Source of the DNA: Nocardia grenadensis NBRC 108939
GTDB taxonomy: Bacteria > Actinomycetota > Actinomycetes > Mycobacteriales > Mycobacteriaceae
Direction of reading: 5' to 3'
Assembly: GCF_001613445.1 (NCBI RefSeq)
Contig: NZ_BDCJ01000002.1
Location: 62,001-126,000, forward strand
Length of the DNA stretch: 64,000 nucleotides
Made by a program: the position numbers and the translations under genes. Position 1 is the stretch's first letter. Each line of letters starts with the position of its first letter. The notes below the pieces were generated by a model that did no database searches, was not told the origin of the DNA, and worked only from the letters and a program-made list of their open reading frames with translations. Positions 30,262 through 44,401 of this stretch are shown piece after piece.

Positions 30262-30702
30262 TCAGTCGAAGCTGTCGCTGTGGACGCCGTCGTCGCTGGT
30301 GTTGCGCGACCTGGTCTGGGCGCACGTGAATGTCGCGGGGAGTTCGGGTGTGCCCGCGAGGTCGAGTCGCCGCGCCCAGGATTCGGTGAGTCGGCGCAAC
30401 TGCCTGTCCCCGAACGCCTCGGACGGCGGCGCCGCCAGGGTCATCGGCCGCTCCGCCACCTCGATACGCAGACGGCGCGTGAAATCGGCCGTGACGCCGG
30501 CCCGGACGTCCACGTGCACCCGCCGGCCGGTGACCTGTTCGTCGGCGCGTCGGATGGCCAGTACATCGCCGCGACAGAAGGTCCACATCCCGTCTGCCAC
30601 CCGGACTCGGATCTCCCGGTCGGATTCGCCGACCAGGACACCCGTGAGGGTGACAACCGCACCACGTTCGGGGGGCTCGAGGAGACGGAGGGCATCGGTC
30701 AT
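30262..30702 (-). CDS. Possible ATP-grasp substrate peptide/protein, 146 residues
   Basis: I do not recognise this protein. The first 90 residues look like a small beta-rich domain (GAVVTLTGVLVGESDREIRV; GMWTFCRGDVLAIRRADE). A helix follows (SEAFGDRQLRRLTESWARRL), and then a short tail dense in Ser, Thr and Asp: FTCAQTRSRNTSDDGVHSDS ending FD. A leader-plus-acidic/hydroxyl-tail arrangement, 12 bases ahead of an ATP-grasp maturase-like gene, is what a graspetide precursor would show. It is longer than most precursors, so it may instead be a partner protein. The ATG at 30702 is fixed by GGAGAA five bases upstream. Confidence 0.65.
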   Translation of the reverse strand: MTDALRLLEPPERGAVVTLTGVLVGESDREIRVRVADGMWTFCRGDVLAIRRADEQVTGRRVHVDVRAGVTADFTRRLRIEVAERPMTLAAPPSEAFGDRQLRRLTESWARRLDLAGTPELPATFTCAQTRSRNTSDDGVHSDSFD

Positions 30703-30905
30703 CTGGGTTCTCCGATCTTGCCGGCGGTGTGCCACGACCCGAGCGCGTCCGGATCATAACGCTGCGCGGCGGCCCCGGACGTCGATATCGCCGGATTTCC
30801 GCTGTTCGGATACCGAATCTTGGTTCCGTAGATTGTCCTGCGTCGGAAGCCGTCCGGTAGGTGTGCGGACCGGGCGCCAGGGGCTGTTGGCACGGCCTCC
30901 GGCGG

Positions 30906-31322
30906 TCAGAGTCCGAGCATGTCCGGATGCGTGGCCAGCTCGCGGAATCGGCCGGGCGGATCGGCGACCAACCGGCGGGCGTCCAGATCGAGCAGGCCGC
31001 CGACCACCGATACCTCGGCCGAGAGGGTGCCGTCGGTGCGGATCATTTCCTGCCGGATGCGATAGGTCTTCCCGCTGCCCCATTCGAATGCGCAGGTGAC
31101 CCGGAATTCGTCCCCGCCGCGCAGCTCCCGCCGGTATTTGATGGTGCTCTCCAGAACCACCGGCCCCACCCGGGCCGCGGCCAGTTTGTCCGCCTGCAGA
31201 CCCGCGGCGAGCAGGAACTCCCAGCGGGCGTGCTCGGCGTACTGCAGGTAGACCGCCTGGTTGACATGGCCTTGGACATCGAGTTCGTAGCCGCGGACGG
31301 TTAGGGGGACGGAGAAGGTCAT
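30906..31322 (-). CDS. 4-hydroxybenzoyl-CoA-type acyl-CoA thioesterase
   Basis: Hotdog thioesterase of 138 residues (4HBT/YbgC type). The catalytic region is VRGYELDVQGHVNQAVYLQYAEHARWEFL; the DxxGHVNxxxYxxYxE pattern is intact, with Asp as catalytic residue. The rest (RELRGGDEFRVTCAFEWGSG) is the matching beta sheet. Probably a general acyl-CoA or fatty-acyl thioesterase. It starts 40 bases before the cupin stop region on the same strand, so the two may share a transcript. Confidence 0.85.
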   Translation of the reverse strand: MTFSVPLTVRGYELDVQGHVNQAVYLQYAEHARWEFLLAAGLQADKLAAARVGPVVLESTIKYRRELRGGDEFRVTCAFEWGSGKTYRIRQEMIRTDGTLSAEVSVVGGLLDLDARRLVADPPGRFRELATHPDMLGL

Positions 31323-31362
31323 AGCGGTGCGAACCCGCCGGGGGGGTGGGGTTGTTCCCGGT

Positions 31363-31860
31363 TCAGCGCCGCTGGGCGTTGCGTTCCTGCCACCAGCGGG
31401 GCGCGTCGACGAAGTGGTTGTCGTATTCCTCCTGGGACGCGGCGAGTTCTTCCAGGGTGGCCTCGCCGCGGGCGATGCGTTCGAGCAGCCGGAAGTAACC
31501 GAACCGCTGGACGCCGGGCATGAGGGCGATCAGGATGCGCGCCCCGCTGTCGGGGGTGGCGCCGAAGGCGTGGACGGTCGTCTTCGGAACGACGGCCACG
31601 CCGCCTGCGCCGACGGTGAGGATCCGGTCCCCGGTCATCAGCTGTAGTTCGCCGTCGGCTACGTAGAAGAGCTCGTCGGACCGGGTGTGGAAGTGCGGTG
31701 CCGCGCCGTCGGCGCCGCGGTCCATGGTGATCTCCAGGGTGCTCACCGCGCCGTGCGCCTCTTCGGCATCGATGAGCAGACGCATGGTGACCGATTCGGT
31801 GCGCAGTGTCTCGGCATCGCCGGGCTGCCGGATCGCGGCGCGGTTCGGGGTGGCGGGCAT
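31363..31860 (-). CDS. Cupin-domain protein
   Basis: Single-domain cupin of 165 residues. The first metal motif is PHFHTRSDELFYVADGELQL (H-x-H...E), the second is VPKTTVHAFGA. A C-terminal helical tail (LERIARGEATLEELAASQEE) is characteristic of a group near quercetinase-like or isomerase cupins. The ATG at 31860 is preceded by AAGGAG. It is divergent from a MarR gene across a long inverted repeat and is therefore probably that regulator's target. Substrate unknown. Confidence 0.85.
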   Translation of the reverse strand: MPATPNRAAIRQPGDAETLRTESVTMRLLIDAEEAHGAVSTLEITMDRGADGAAPHFHTRSDELFYVADGELQLMTGDRILTVGAGGVAVVPKTTVHAFGATPDSGARILIALMPGVQRFGYFRLLERIARGEATLEELAASQEEYDNHFVDAPRWWQERNAQRR

Positions 31861-31875
31861 GGTCGCTCCTTGTAG

Positions 31876-31917
31876 TTCGCTGCCATATAGTTCGGTGGCT
31901 AACTATATGGCAGCGAA
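31876..31917. promoter_or_regulatory. 17-bp perfect inverted repeat: MarR operator between cupin and marR
   Basis: Arms TTCGCTGCCATATAGTT (31876-31892) and its exact complement (31901-31917) flank an 8-base spacer. The inner part TAGTT...AACTA resembles MarR half-sites. It covers the divergent promoter region of both genes. Confidence 0.8.
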
Positions 31918-31930
31918 TAGAATTTTGTCC

Positions 31931-32431
31931 ATGACCGAACCCGATGCGATCGATGCGATCGAACGACAGTGGCGGCGGGAACGCCCCGACCTCGATCTGG
32001 CGGCGATGGTGGTGTTCGGCCGCCTCGGGCGGCTCGCCGTGGTCGCCGAGCGCGCGATCGAGAGGGTTTTCTTCGCCCACGGTCTGCGGCGCGGCGAATT
32101 CGACGTCCTGGCGGCACTGCGGCGGTCCGGTGCGCCCTTCGAACTCAACCCGTCCGCGCTGGCCGACACCCTGATGCTGTCGCGGGCGGGCATGACAGGC
32201 CGCCTCGACCGGCTGGAGTCGGCGGGTTACGTACGGCGGATCGCGGACGCGGAGGACCGCCGCGCGGTCCGCGTCGCACTCACGGACGCGGGCCGGGAAC
32301 TGATCGATGCGGTGGTCACCGAGCACACCGCGAACGAGACGCGGATGCTGGCGACGCTGACCGCGGCCGAACGCGGGGAACTGGACCGGATCGCGGGCAA
32401 ACTGCTCACCGCACTGGAGTCCGGGGACTGA
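31931..32431 (+). CDS. MarR-family transcriptional regulator
   Basis: Regulator of 166 residues with a winged helix: RRGEFDVLAALRRSGAPFEL, recognition helix NPSALADTLMLSRAGMTGRL, wing SAGYVRRIADAEDRRAVRVAL. N- and C-terminal helices form the dimer. The ATG at 31931 was preferred because the alternative ATG at 31907 would put the inverted repeat inside the coding region. No ribosome site precedes it, so the transcript may be leaderless. It presumably represses itself and the divergent cupin gene in response to a small phenolic or other ligand. Confidence 0.88.
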   Translation: MTEPDAIDAIERQWRRERPDLDLAAMVVFGRLGRLAVVAERAIERVFFAHGLRRGEFDVLAALRRSGAPFELNPSALADTLMLSRAGMTGRLDRLESAGYVRRIADAEDRRAVRVALTDAGRELIDAVVTEHTANETRMLATLTAAERGELDRIAGKLLTALESGD

Positions 32432-32456
32432 GCGGAGCGCGGCACCGCGCGCTCAG
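32428..32456. terminator. Hairpin between the convergent marR and acnR genes
   Basis: Outer arms CTGAGC and GCTCAG (32428-32433, 32451-32456) with an inner GCGCGG/CCGCGC stem. It overlaps both stop codons. Confidence 0.5.
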
Positions 32457-33019
32457 GGGCGGCGGCGTACCGAGGCCTCGACCAGATCCAGTACGGCGGT
32501 GAGGTTTTCGTTGGTGTGGCCCGAGGCGATCCGGGCGATGAGTCCATCCAGGACCAGATCGAGATAGCCCAGCAGGACATCGGTGGGCACATCATCGCGC
32601 AGGGCGCCGGCCGCCTTACGCCGCTCCAGGCGGGCCAGGGTGGCCGCGGTCAGCTCCGCCGAGCGCTGGGTCCAGCCGGCGCGGAATTCCGGGTCGGTCC
32701 GCAGCCGCCGGGCGATCTCGAGCCGGGTACCCAGCCAGTTGTACTCCTGCGGGTCGGCGAGCATATCCCGCATCACCTGCACCAGACCCTGATTGGCCGC
32801 CACCTCGGCCATCCGCTCGGCGTCCTCCTGGGCGAGGGCGAAGAAGAGCGCGTCCTTGTCCCGGAAATGATGGAAGATGGCGCCGCGGGACAGGCCGATG
32901 GCGTCTTCCAGGCGCCGGACAGTGGCGCCGTCGTACCCGAACTCGGCGAAGCAGCGGCGGGCGCCGTCGAGTATCTGTGAACGCCGGGCAGCCAGATGAT
33001 CGTCGCTGACCTTGGGCAT
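32453..33019 (-). CDS. acnR: TetR-family repressor of aconitase (AcnR)
   Basis: TetR regulator of 188 residues. The DNA-binding helices are ILDGARRCFAEFGYDGATVR and LSRGAIFHHFRDKDALFFAL, close to corynebacterial AcnR and to Rv1474c. It lies downstream of acn on the same strand, as in Corynebacterium glutamicum, where AcnR represses acn and binds citrate with Mg2+. An operator match lies upstream of acn in this window. The ATG at 33019 opens MPKVSDDHLAARR, typical of AcnR proteins. Confidence 0.9.
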   Translation of the reverse strand: MPKVSDDHLAARRSQILDGARRCFAEFGYDGATVRRLEDAIGLSRGAIFHHFRDKDALFFALAQEDAERMAEVAANQGLVQVMRDMLADPQEYNWLGTRLEIARRLRTDPEFRAGWTQRSAELTAATLARLERRKAAGALRDDVPTDVLLGYLDLVLDGLIARIASGHTNENLTAVLDLVEASVRRRP

Positions 33020-33274
33020 CGTGCTCCTTCAACGGATATACGAACCCCGCGCGGCGGATTCACCGCGCGGGGCCATCAGACTACGAGCGAACGAACGAGT
33101 GACGTGCCGACGCCCTCGCACCCTGCCGGGAGCGAGTACTACGAGCCGCGCCCGTCCCGTCGTCGCGGACCCGGAGTGCGTGCGCCTCGGGCGCGCGTCT
33201 CGGGTTCGCAACGACGAGAACCTCGTGGGCGCGAACACGCGCCGCCGGAGGCGGCGCCTTCCAACACCGCGTGA
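33020..33274 (-). other. acn-acnR intergenic spacer
   Basis: This 255-base spacer contains an 8-bp perfect stem (33239-33246 with 33250-33257) 18 bases past the acn stop, a candidate terminator or processing site limiting acnR expression. Nothing else was recognised. Confidence 0.4.
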
Positions 33275-37026
<3,752 letters not shown>

Positions 37027-37354
37027 CCGCGGCCGGTTCCCCGCTCTCGTCCGGTCGCCTCCGCCCCGCCGCGGATCACAGCCGCCGGCCGCCCGTGCGA
37101 TGACAGCGGGCGTGCCCCGGGTTGCGCCGGATAGGTTTCGGCCACGGCTATGACGGGCACCATGCCGTATCGGTACGTATGGTCGAACGGGAGTGGGTGA
37201 CAGTGCCCGCCGCAGCACCGGAAGCCCTGTCGGCCCACCGGGAAATCGTCCGCGAACGACGGCGAATTTCCCGACAGTGGAGCCGGTTGCGGCATCCGCG
37301 GCCATCACCTGGAATAGTTGTGACAGCACGCACAGGACCAAGGCGAAAGCGGGG
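37027..37354 (+). other. Intergenic region where ripA/ripB would be expected
   Basis: In M. tuberculosis two NlpC/P60 peptidoglycan hydrolase genes (Rv1477, Rv1478) lie at this point. Here only 328 bases separate the Rv1476-like gene from moxR. The region holds no NlpC/P60 residue pattern in any frame. It should contain the moxR operon promoter; no element was convincing. Confidence 0.45.
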
Positions 37355-38515
37355 ATGTTGGTGACTTCGACGGACGGTGTCAGCGGGGCAGATTTGGCGA
37401 AACAACCGCCGACGCCTGCTTCGAGCACCCTCGAGCGTGACGTCCAGACCCTCGAGAAGGCGATCTACGAGGTCAAGCGGGTCATCGTCGGGCAGGACCG
37501 GCTGGTCGAGCGGTTGCTCGTCGGGGTGCTCGCCAAGGGCCACGTTCTGCTCGAGGGCGTGCCCGGTATCGCCAAGACGCTCGCGGTCGAGACCTTCGCA
37601 AAAGTGGTCGGCGGGTCGTTCTCCCGCGTCCAGTTCACCCCCGACCTGGTCCCGACCGACCTCGTGGGTACCCGGATCTACCGGCAGGGCCGCGAGGAGT
37701 TCGATACCGAACTCGGCCCCGTGGTCGCGAACTTCGTCCTGGCCGACGAGATCAACCGCGCCCCGGCCAAGGTGCAGTCCGCGCTGCTCGAGGTGATGGC
37801 CGAGCGGCACGTGTCCATCGGCGGCAAGACCTACCCGATGCCCGATCCGTTCCTGGTGATGGCCACCCAGAATCCGATCGAGAGCGAGGGCGTGTACCCG
37901 CTGCCGGAAGCGCAGCGCGACCGCTTCCTGTTCAAGGTCGTCGTCGACTACCCCTCGGTCGAGGAGGAGCGCGAGATCATCTACCGGATGGGTGTGACCC
38001 CGCCGGAGCCGAACCGCATCCTCGAGCCGGCCGAACTCATCCGTCTCCAGAAACTGGCCGCGAACACCTTCGTGCACCACGCGCTGGTCGACTACGTCGT
38101 CCGGGTCATCTCCGCGACCCGCGTCCCGGCCGAATTCGGCATGCACGATGTGGCGAACTGGGTGGCCTACGGCGCCTCGCCGCGTGCCAGCCTCGGCATC
38201 ATCGCCGCCGCCCGCGCCGTGGCGCTGATCCGGGGCCGCGACTACGTGGTCCCGCAGGACGTCATCGAGGTCGTACCCGACGTGCTGCGGCACCGGTTGG
38301 TCCTGTCCTACGACGCGCTCGCCGACGAGATCAGCCCGGAGGACGTGATCCAGCGGGTCCTGCAGACCGTCGGGCTTCCCCAGGTCGCGCCGCAGGCCGT
38401 GGCGACGGGCGGCGCCCCGCCCGTCGCGGAGAACGGCAACCGGCCGCCCGCGCCGCCGCAGCAGTCCCCGGCGCCGCAGGTGCCGCAAACCGCCGGCACG
38501 AACCAGCCCCAGTGA
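37355..38515 (+). CDS. moxR: MoxR-family AAA+ ATPase
   Basis: AAA+ chaperone-like ATPase of 386 residues. Walker A is GVPGIAKTLAVETFA (an atypical GxxxxAKT as in other MoxR proteins); Walker B FVLADEINRAPAKVQSALLE; sensor 1 MATQNPIESEGVYPLPEAQR with the arginine finger after it. The C-terminal 45 residues are proline- and glutamine-rich and disordered. The ATG at 37355 and the GTG at 37361 are both possible. It forms an operon with DUF58 and VWA genes (4-base overlaps), the classical MoxR-DUF58-VWA chaperone set of Rv1479-Rv1481, thought to act on envelope or metalloprotein assembly. Confidence 0.93.
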   Translation: MLVTSTDGVSGADLAKQPPTPASSTLERDVQTLEKAIYEVKRVIVGQDRLVERLLVGVLAKGHVLLEGVPGIAKTLAVETFAKVVGGSFSRVQFTPDLVPTDLVGTRIYRQGREEFDTELGPVVANFVLADEINRAPAKVQSALLEVMAERHVSIGGKTYPMPDPFLVMATQNPIESEGVYPLPEAQRDRFLFKVVVDYPSVEEEREIIYRMGVTPPEPNRILEPAELIRLQKLAANTFVHHALVDYVVRVISATRVPAEFGMHDVANWVAYGASPRASLGIIAAARAVALIRGRDYVVPQDVIEVVPDVLRHRLVLSYDALADEISPEDVIQRVLQTVGLPQVAPQAVATGGAPPVAENGNRPPAPPQQSPAPQVPQTAGTNQPQ

Positions 38516-39497
38516 CGCGGCCGCCGGACCCCCGCGCCCGCGAGACCGTGCCCGACCCCCACGCCCCGCCGTCGTTCCGTTCGGGTGAGCTGACCGATCC
38601 GCATCTGACGGCCGCCCTGAAAACCCTGGAGCTCACCGTGCGCCGGCGCCTGGACGGCGTGCTGCACGGTGATCACCTCGGTCTCATCCCCGGCCCCGGT
38701 TCGGAACCGGGGGAAGCGCGGGCCTACCAGCCCGGCGACGACGTCCGGCAGATGGACTGGTCGGTGACCGCGCGGACGACCCACCCGCACGTCCGGCAGA
38801 TGATCGCGGACCGGGAGCTGGAGACCTGGATGGTGGTCGATCTGTCCGCCAGCCTGGACTTCGGTACCGGCGCCTGCCAGAAACGCGATCTGGCGGTGGC
38901 CGCCGCGGCCGCGGTGACCCATCTCACGATGGGCGGTGGGAACCGGATCGGCGCCGTGGTGGCGACCGGTGAGCAGATGCAGCGGATCCCCGCGCGCAGC
39001 GGCCGGGTCCACGCGCAGTCGCTGTTGCGCAGTATCGCCACCACCCCGCATCCGCGCGACGGAGTACGTGGTGACCTGCGCGGTGCCATCGAATCGTTGC
39101 GCCGACCGCAGCGCAAACGCGGCCTGGCGGTCGTGATCAGTGATTTCCTCGGAGATATCGACTGGCAGCGGTCGCTGCGGGCCATCTCCGCGCGCCACGA
39201 TCTGCTGGCGGTGGAGGTCCTCGATCCGCGCGATACCGAGCTACCGGACCTGGGTGACGTGGTGCTGCACGATCCGGAGACCGGGCGGACGCGCGAGTTC
39301 ACCGTCACCCCACAATTGCGCGCCGATTACGCGGCCGCCGCACAGCGGCACCGGGACGAGGTCGAGCAGACCCTGCGTAGTTGCGGCGCCCCGGTGCTCA
39401 CCCTGCAGACCGACCGGGACTGGATCGCCGATGTGGTCCGGTTCGTCTCCACCCGGCGCCACAGCCTCGGCGCCTCGACCCCGCGGGTGCCACGCCA

Positions 39498-39501
<4 letters not shown>
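38512..39501 (+). CDS. DUF58 domain protein of the MoxR operon
   Basis: Protein of 329 residues with the DUF58 core: GLIPGPGSEPGEARAYQPGD, DVRQMDWSVTARTTHPHVRQ and a VWA-like segment WMVVDLSASLDFGTG. There is no membrane helix. The GTG start overlaps the moxR stop by 4 bases. It works with the MoxR ATPase and the membrane VWA protein by analogy with Rv1480. The client is unknown. Confidence 0.9.
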
Positions 39502-41440
<1,939 letters not shown>

Positions 41441-41553
41441 CGCCCCGCGCTGCTTCAGAACAGATCGAAAGCCGCGCCGAGGCCGGGCACCGGTTCGGCA
41501 CCCCGGCCGGGCGCGGCGGGACACGACACCACATTCAGGAGAATCGACAACTC

Positions 41554-42387
41554 ATGGGCGGATTGCTCGAAGGCAAGACGATCCTCGTCACCGGCATCAT
41601 CACCGATGCCTCCATCGCGTTCCACGCGGCGGCCATCGCGCAGAAGGAAGGGGCCAAGGTGATCATCACCGGCCTCACCGAGCGGTTGCGGCTGATCGAC
41701 CGGATCGCCAAGCGGCTGCCGGAGGAGGTGCCGCCGGCCATCGGTCTCGACGTCACCAACGACGAGGACCTGCGCAAACTGCCCGACGAGATCCGCCGCC
41801 TCGCGCCCGAGGGAATCGATGGGGTGCTGCACTCGATCGCTTTCGCCCCGAAGACCCTCATGGGCCCCGACGCGCTGCCGTTCCTGGACGCCCCGAGTGC
41901 GGACGCGGCGAAATCGTTCGAGATCTCGGCCTGGAGCTACGCCGCGCTGGCCCGCGCAGTGCTGCCGGTGATGAACGAGCGCGGCTCGATCGTCGGGATG
42001 GATTTCGACCCCCGCACCGCTATGCCGTACTACAACTGGATGGGTGTGGCCAAGGCCGCGCTGGAATCGGTGAACCGGTATGTGGCACGCGAGGTCGGTT
42101 ACGCGAAGAAGATCCGGTCCAACCTCATCGCGGCCGGCCCGGTCAAGACGCTGGCCGCCAAGGCGATCGCCGGCACCGCGACCGACGACGCGAAGCAGCT
42201 GAAGCAACTCGACACCTACTGGGACGGCGCCTCGCCGATCGGCTGGGACGGTGGCGCCGAAGTGGTCGGTAGATCGATCGTGGCGCTGCTGTCGGACTGG
42301 CTGCCCGCGACGACCGGATCGATCATCTACGTCGACGGTGGCGCCAGCCACAACACCTGGTTCCCCGAGAACATGCCGCAGGACTGA
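41554..42387 (+). CDS. inhA: Enoyl-ACP reductase InhA
   Basis: NADH-dependent enoyl-ACP reductase of FAS-II and the isoniazid/ethionamide target family. It has 277 residues, slightly longer than the 269 of M. tuberculosis InhA. Visible: GKTILVTGIITDASIAFHAA for NAD+, LHSIAFAPKT with the serine equivalent to Ser94, the SIVGMDFDPRTAMP strand, catalytic YNWMGVAKAALESVN (Tyr and Lys), and LLSDWLPATTGSIIYVDGGA. The acidic/Ala-rich loop after the SIAF region is longer than in mycobacteria. AGGAGA lies 11 bases before the ATG. Confidence 0.95.
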   Translation: MGGLLEGKTILVTGIITDASIAFHAAAIAQKEGAKVIITGLTERLRLIDRIAKRLPEEVPPAIGLDVTNDEDLRKLPDEIRRLAPEGIDGVLHSIAFAPKTLMGPDALPFLDAPSADAAKSFEISAWSYAALARAVLPVMNERGSIVGMDFDPRTAMPYYNWMGVAKAALESVNRYVAREVGYAKKIRSNLIAAGPVKTLAAKAIAGTATDDAKQLKQLDTYWDGASPIGWDGGAEVVGRSIVALLSDWLPATTGSIIYVDGGASHNTWFPENMPQD

Positions 42388-42411
42388 CGAATCGGCCGGA
42401 GAGGAGATACC

Positions 42412-43470
42412 GTGGCCCGCGCGGCCGACGCACTGCTGCTGCTGTCCTTCGGAGGTCCGGAAGGCCCCGACGACGTGATGCCGTTCCTGGAGAACGTGAC
42501 CCGCGGTCGCGGTGTCCCTCCGGAACGGCTCGCCGAGGTCGCGAAACACTATCTGCACTTCGGTGGGGTGTCGCCGATCAACGCCCTCAACCGCGACATC
42601 ATCGCCGCGGTGGAACGGGAACTGGCTGCCATCGGGCCGCGGCTACCGGTGTACTTCGGTAACCGCAACTGGCATCCGATGGTGGAGGACACGCTGGCGC
42701 GGATGACCGCGGACGGCGTCCGGTCGGCGCTGGTGTTCCCCACTTCCGCCTGGGGCGGATACTCCGGCTGCCGGCAGTACGACGAAGACATCGTCCGGGC
42801 CCGCGCCGCGGTGGGCCCGGACGCCCCGGCACTGGTGAAACTGCGCCAATACTTCGATCACCCGCTCCTCGTGGCCGCCTTCGCCGACGCCGTACGCGCG
42901 GCGCGGGAGACCCTGCCCGCCGAGCATCGGGCGGTCGCCCGGTTGGTCTTCACCGCGCATTCGGTGCCGGTGAGTGCCGATATCGCGGCCGGGCCGCCGG
43001 CCGAGGGCGGGCGCCTCTACAGCCGCCAGGTCGCCGAGGCCGCCCGGTTGTGCGCCGCCGCAGCGGGTTTCGACGATTACGACGTGGTCTGGCAATCGCG
43101 TTCGGGTCCGCCGCATATCCCGTGGCTGGAGCCGGATATCGTCGATCATCTGGAAACGCTGGCGGACAAGGGCTTCGAGTCGGTGATCGTCTGCCCGGTC
43201 GGTTTCGTCTCCGACCATCTCGAGGTGATCTGGGACCTGGACAACGAGGCCGCCGGGAAAGCCGGCGAGCTCGGCCTGTCCTTCGCGCGGGCCGCCACAC
43301 CCGGCACCGATCCACGGTTCGCCGAAATGGTGGTGGAGTTGATCGGCGAGCACGTCCGCGATGTCACGCCGCGCAGGCTGGGCACGGTGCCGGGCTATGG
43401 GTGCACGACCGATGGCGCACCCTGCGCGATCGGCTGCTGCGCGCCGCCGCGCCGCCCCGCGGGCCGGTGA
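42412..43470 (+). CDS. hemH: Ferrochelatase (coproporphyrin-type, [2Fe-2S])
   Basis: Inserts Fe2+ into a porphyrin, most likely coproporphyrin III in actinobacteria (CpfC). The 352-residue product shows [20 protein letters not shown], the HFGGVSPIN segment, [14 protein letters not shown] with the catalytic His, and [20 protein letters not shown]. The C-terminal cysteines [14 protein letters not shown] match the extra ligands of [2Fe-2S] ferrochelatases of actinobacteria. The GTG at 42412 follows AGGAG. It lies 24 bases after inhA, so it is probably co-transcribed, as with Rv1485. Confidence 0.95.
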   Translation: MARAADALLLLSFGGPEGPDDVMPFLENVTRGRGVPPERLAEVAKHYLHFGGVSPINALNRDIIAAVERELAAIGPRLPVYFGNRNWHPMVEDTLARMTADGVRSALVFPTSAWGGYSGCRQYDEDIVRARAAVGPDAPALVKLRQYFDHPLLVAAFADAVRAARETLPAEHRAVARLVFTAHSVPVSADIAAGPPAEGGRLYSRQVAEAARLCAAAAGFDDYDVVWQSRSGPPHIPWLEPDIVDHLETLADKGFESVIVCPVGFVSDHLEVIWDLDNEAAGKAGELGLSFARAATPGTDPRFAEMVVELIGEHVRDVTPRRLGTVPGYGCTTDGAPCAIGCCAPPRRPAGR

Positions 43471-43509
43471 ACCCGCCGACGCCGTCGAGCGCCGGGAGGT
43501 ACGGACCCC

Positions 43510-44295
43510 TCAATAGTCGAGAGCGTGCTCCGGTTGGCAGACGAGCATGGGTGACGGCAGATAGCGGATAATGGCGTCCAGGAGTGCGGCGTCATCGCCG
43601 CCGTGCCGTGCCGAGTCGCACAGCACCGGGACGGCCTCACCGATGCGCGTGACCGAGCGGATCCGGTCATGCAACTGTTCGGGCGGGATCTTTCGTGGTC
43701 CACGACCGTCGTCCGGAGCCTCGCCGTCCTGACCCGTCGCCGCGGTCACCAGGTCGCGGTACCACTGCTCGGCGAGTTGCCAACGGCTGCCGTAGAATTC
43801 GGCGGCCATCGGTTCGAGCGCCCACATCGGGACGAGATCGATGACACCGGCGAATCCGGGCCCGGCGCCGAGCGGGAAGTGCAGCGTCAGCGGCCGTGCA
43901 CCCCGCGTGTCGGCGATCGCGCGGACGCATCGGTCGAAGTCGGCGGCGGGATGATCGAGTCCCGTCACCAGGCACAGCCGCGCCACCTGATGGTCGTCGG
44001 CGACCCGCAGGGTCGTCTCGAATCGCGCGGCGCGCGCCGTCGCGGCGTTCAGGACCACGACCGCGCCATCGGCCACCCGGATGGCTCGTTCCAGGTCCGC
44101 GATGGGCGCGTTGCTCGACAGCTCGGCGACGCGGATCATGTGTTCGCCGCGGCCGGGGACGTGATGAACCACGGTGGCCGCGAGGGTCCCCCCGTGATCG
44201 CGAAGCAGTCGCCGGACCACCCGCGTCGTCTCGGCGGGCTCTCCGACGATCGTGACGTTTCGGATCGACTGCGGATCGACGGCTCTGGTACCCAT
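43510..44295 (-). CDS. EF-G-like G-domain protein without GTP-binding motifs
   Basis: Protein of 261 residues resembling the first domain of elongation factor G. The match includes IRNVTIVGEPAETTRVV at the usual G1 position, LERAIRVADGAVVVLNAATA, CLVTGLDHPAADFDRCVRAI, LTLHFPLGAGPGFAGVIDLV and AVPVLCDSARHGGDDAALLD with DAIIRYLPSP. The P-loop GKT, the DxPGH (G3) motif and NKxD (G4; here TGLD) are all missing, so it should not bind GTP. Domains II-V are absent. It faces hemH convergently. It may be a ribosome-mimic or simply a decayed gene; its length and lack of stops argue for a retained protein. Confidence 0.75.
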   Translation of the reverse strand: MGTRAVDPQSIRNVTIVGEPAETTRVVRRLLRDHGGTLAATVVHHVPGRGEHMIRVAELSSNAPIADLERAIRVADGAVVVLNAATARAARFETTLRVADDHQVARLCLVTGLDHPAADFDRCVRAIADTRGARPLTLHFPLGAGPGFAGVIDLVPMWALEPMAAEFYGSRWQLAEQWYRDLVTAATGQDGEAPDDGRGPRKIPPEQLHDRIRSVTRIGEAVPVLCDSARHGGDDAALLDAIIRYLPSPMLVCQPEHALDY

Positions 44296-44351
44296 CGTGG
44301 TTCACGGTACCGCTGCCGATACGCCGGCGGAGGCGATTTCCGCCCAGAAAA

Positions 44352-44393
44352 TGAAACGTGTTCTGGTTCAAAAATAGAACGTGTTCCTATAGT
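44352..44393 (+). promoter_or_regulatory. Promoter with two KstR-like boxes
   Basis: Two near-palindromic AACGTGTT sites, 44352-44365 and 44375-44389, with centres 23 bases apart, resemble the KstR pattern TnnAACnnGTTnnA (each with one mismatch at the end). The second overlaps a -10-like TATAGT (44388-44393). The DUF35/thiolase pair begins 9 bases later, so the mRNA may be leaderless. Confidence 0.6.
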
Positions 44394-44401
44394 GTCGGGT
44401 T

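Noticed and set aside
37122..37364. 80-codon frame between the Rv1476-like gene and moxR
   Set aside because: It overlaps the moxR start, has no ribosome site and no resemblance to RipA/RipB.
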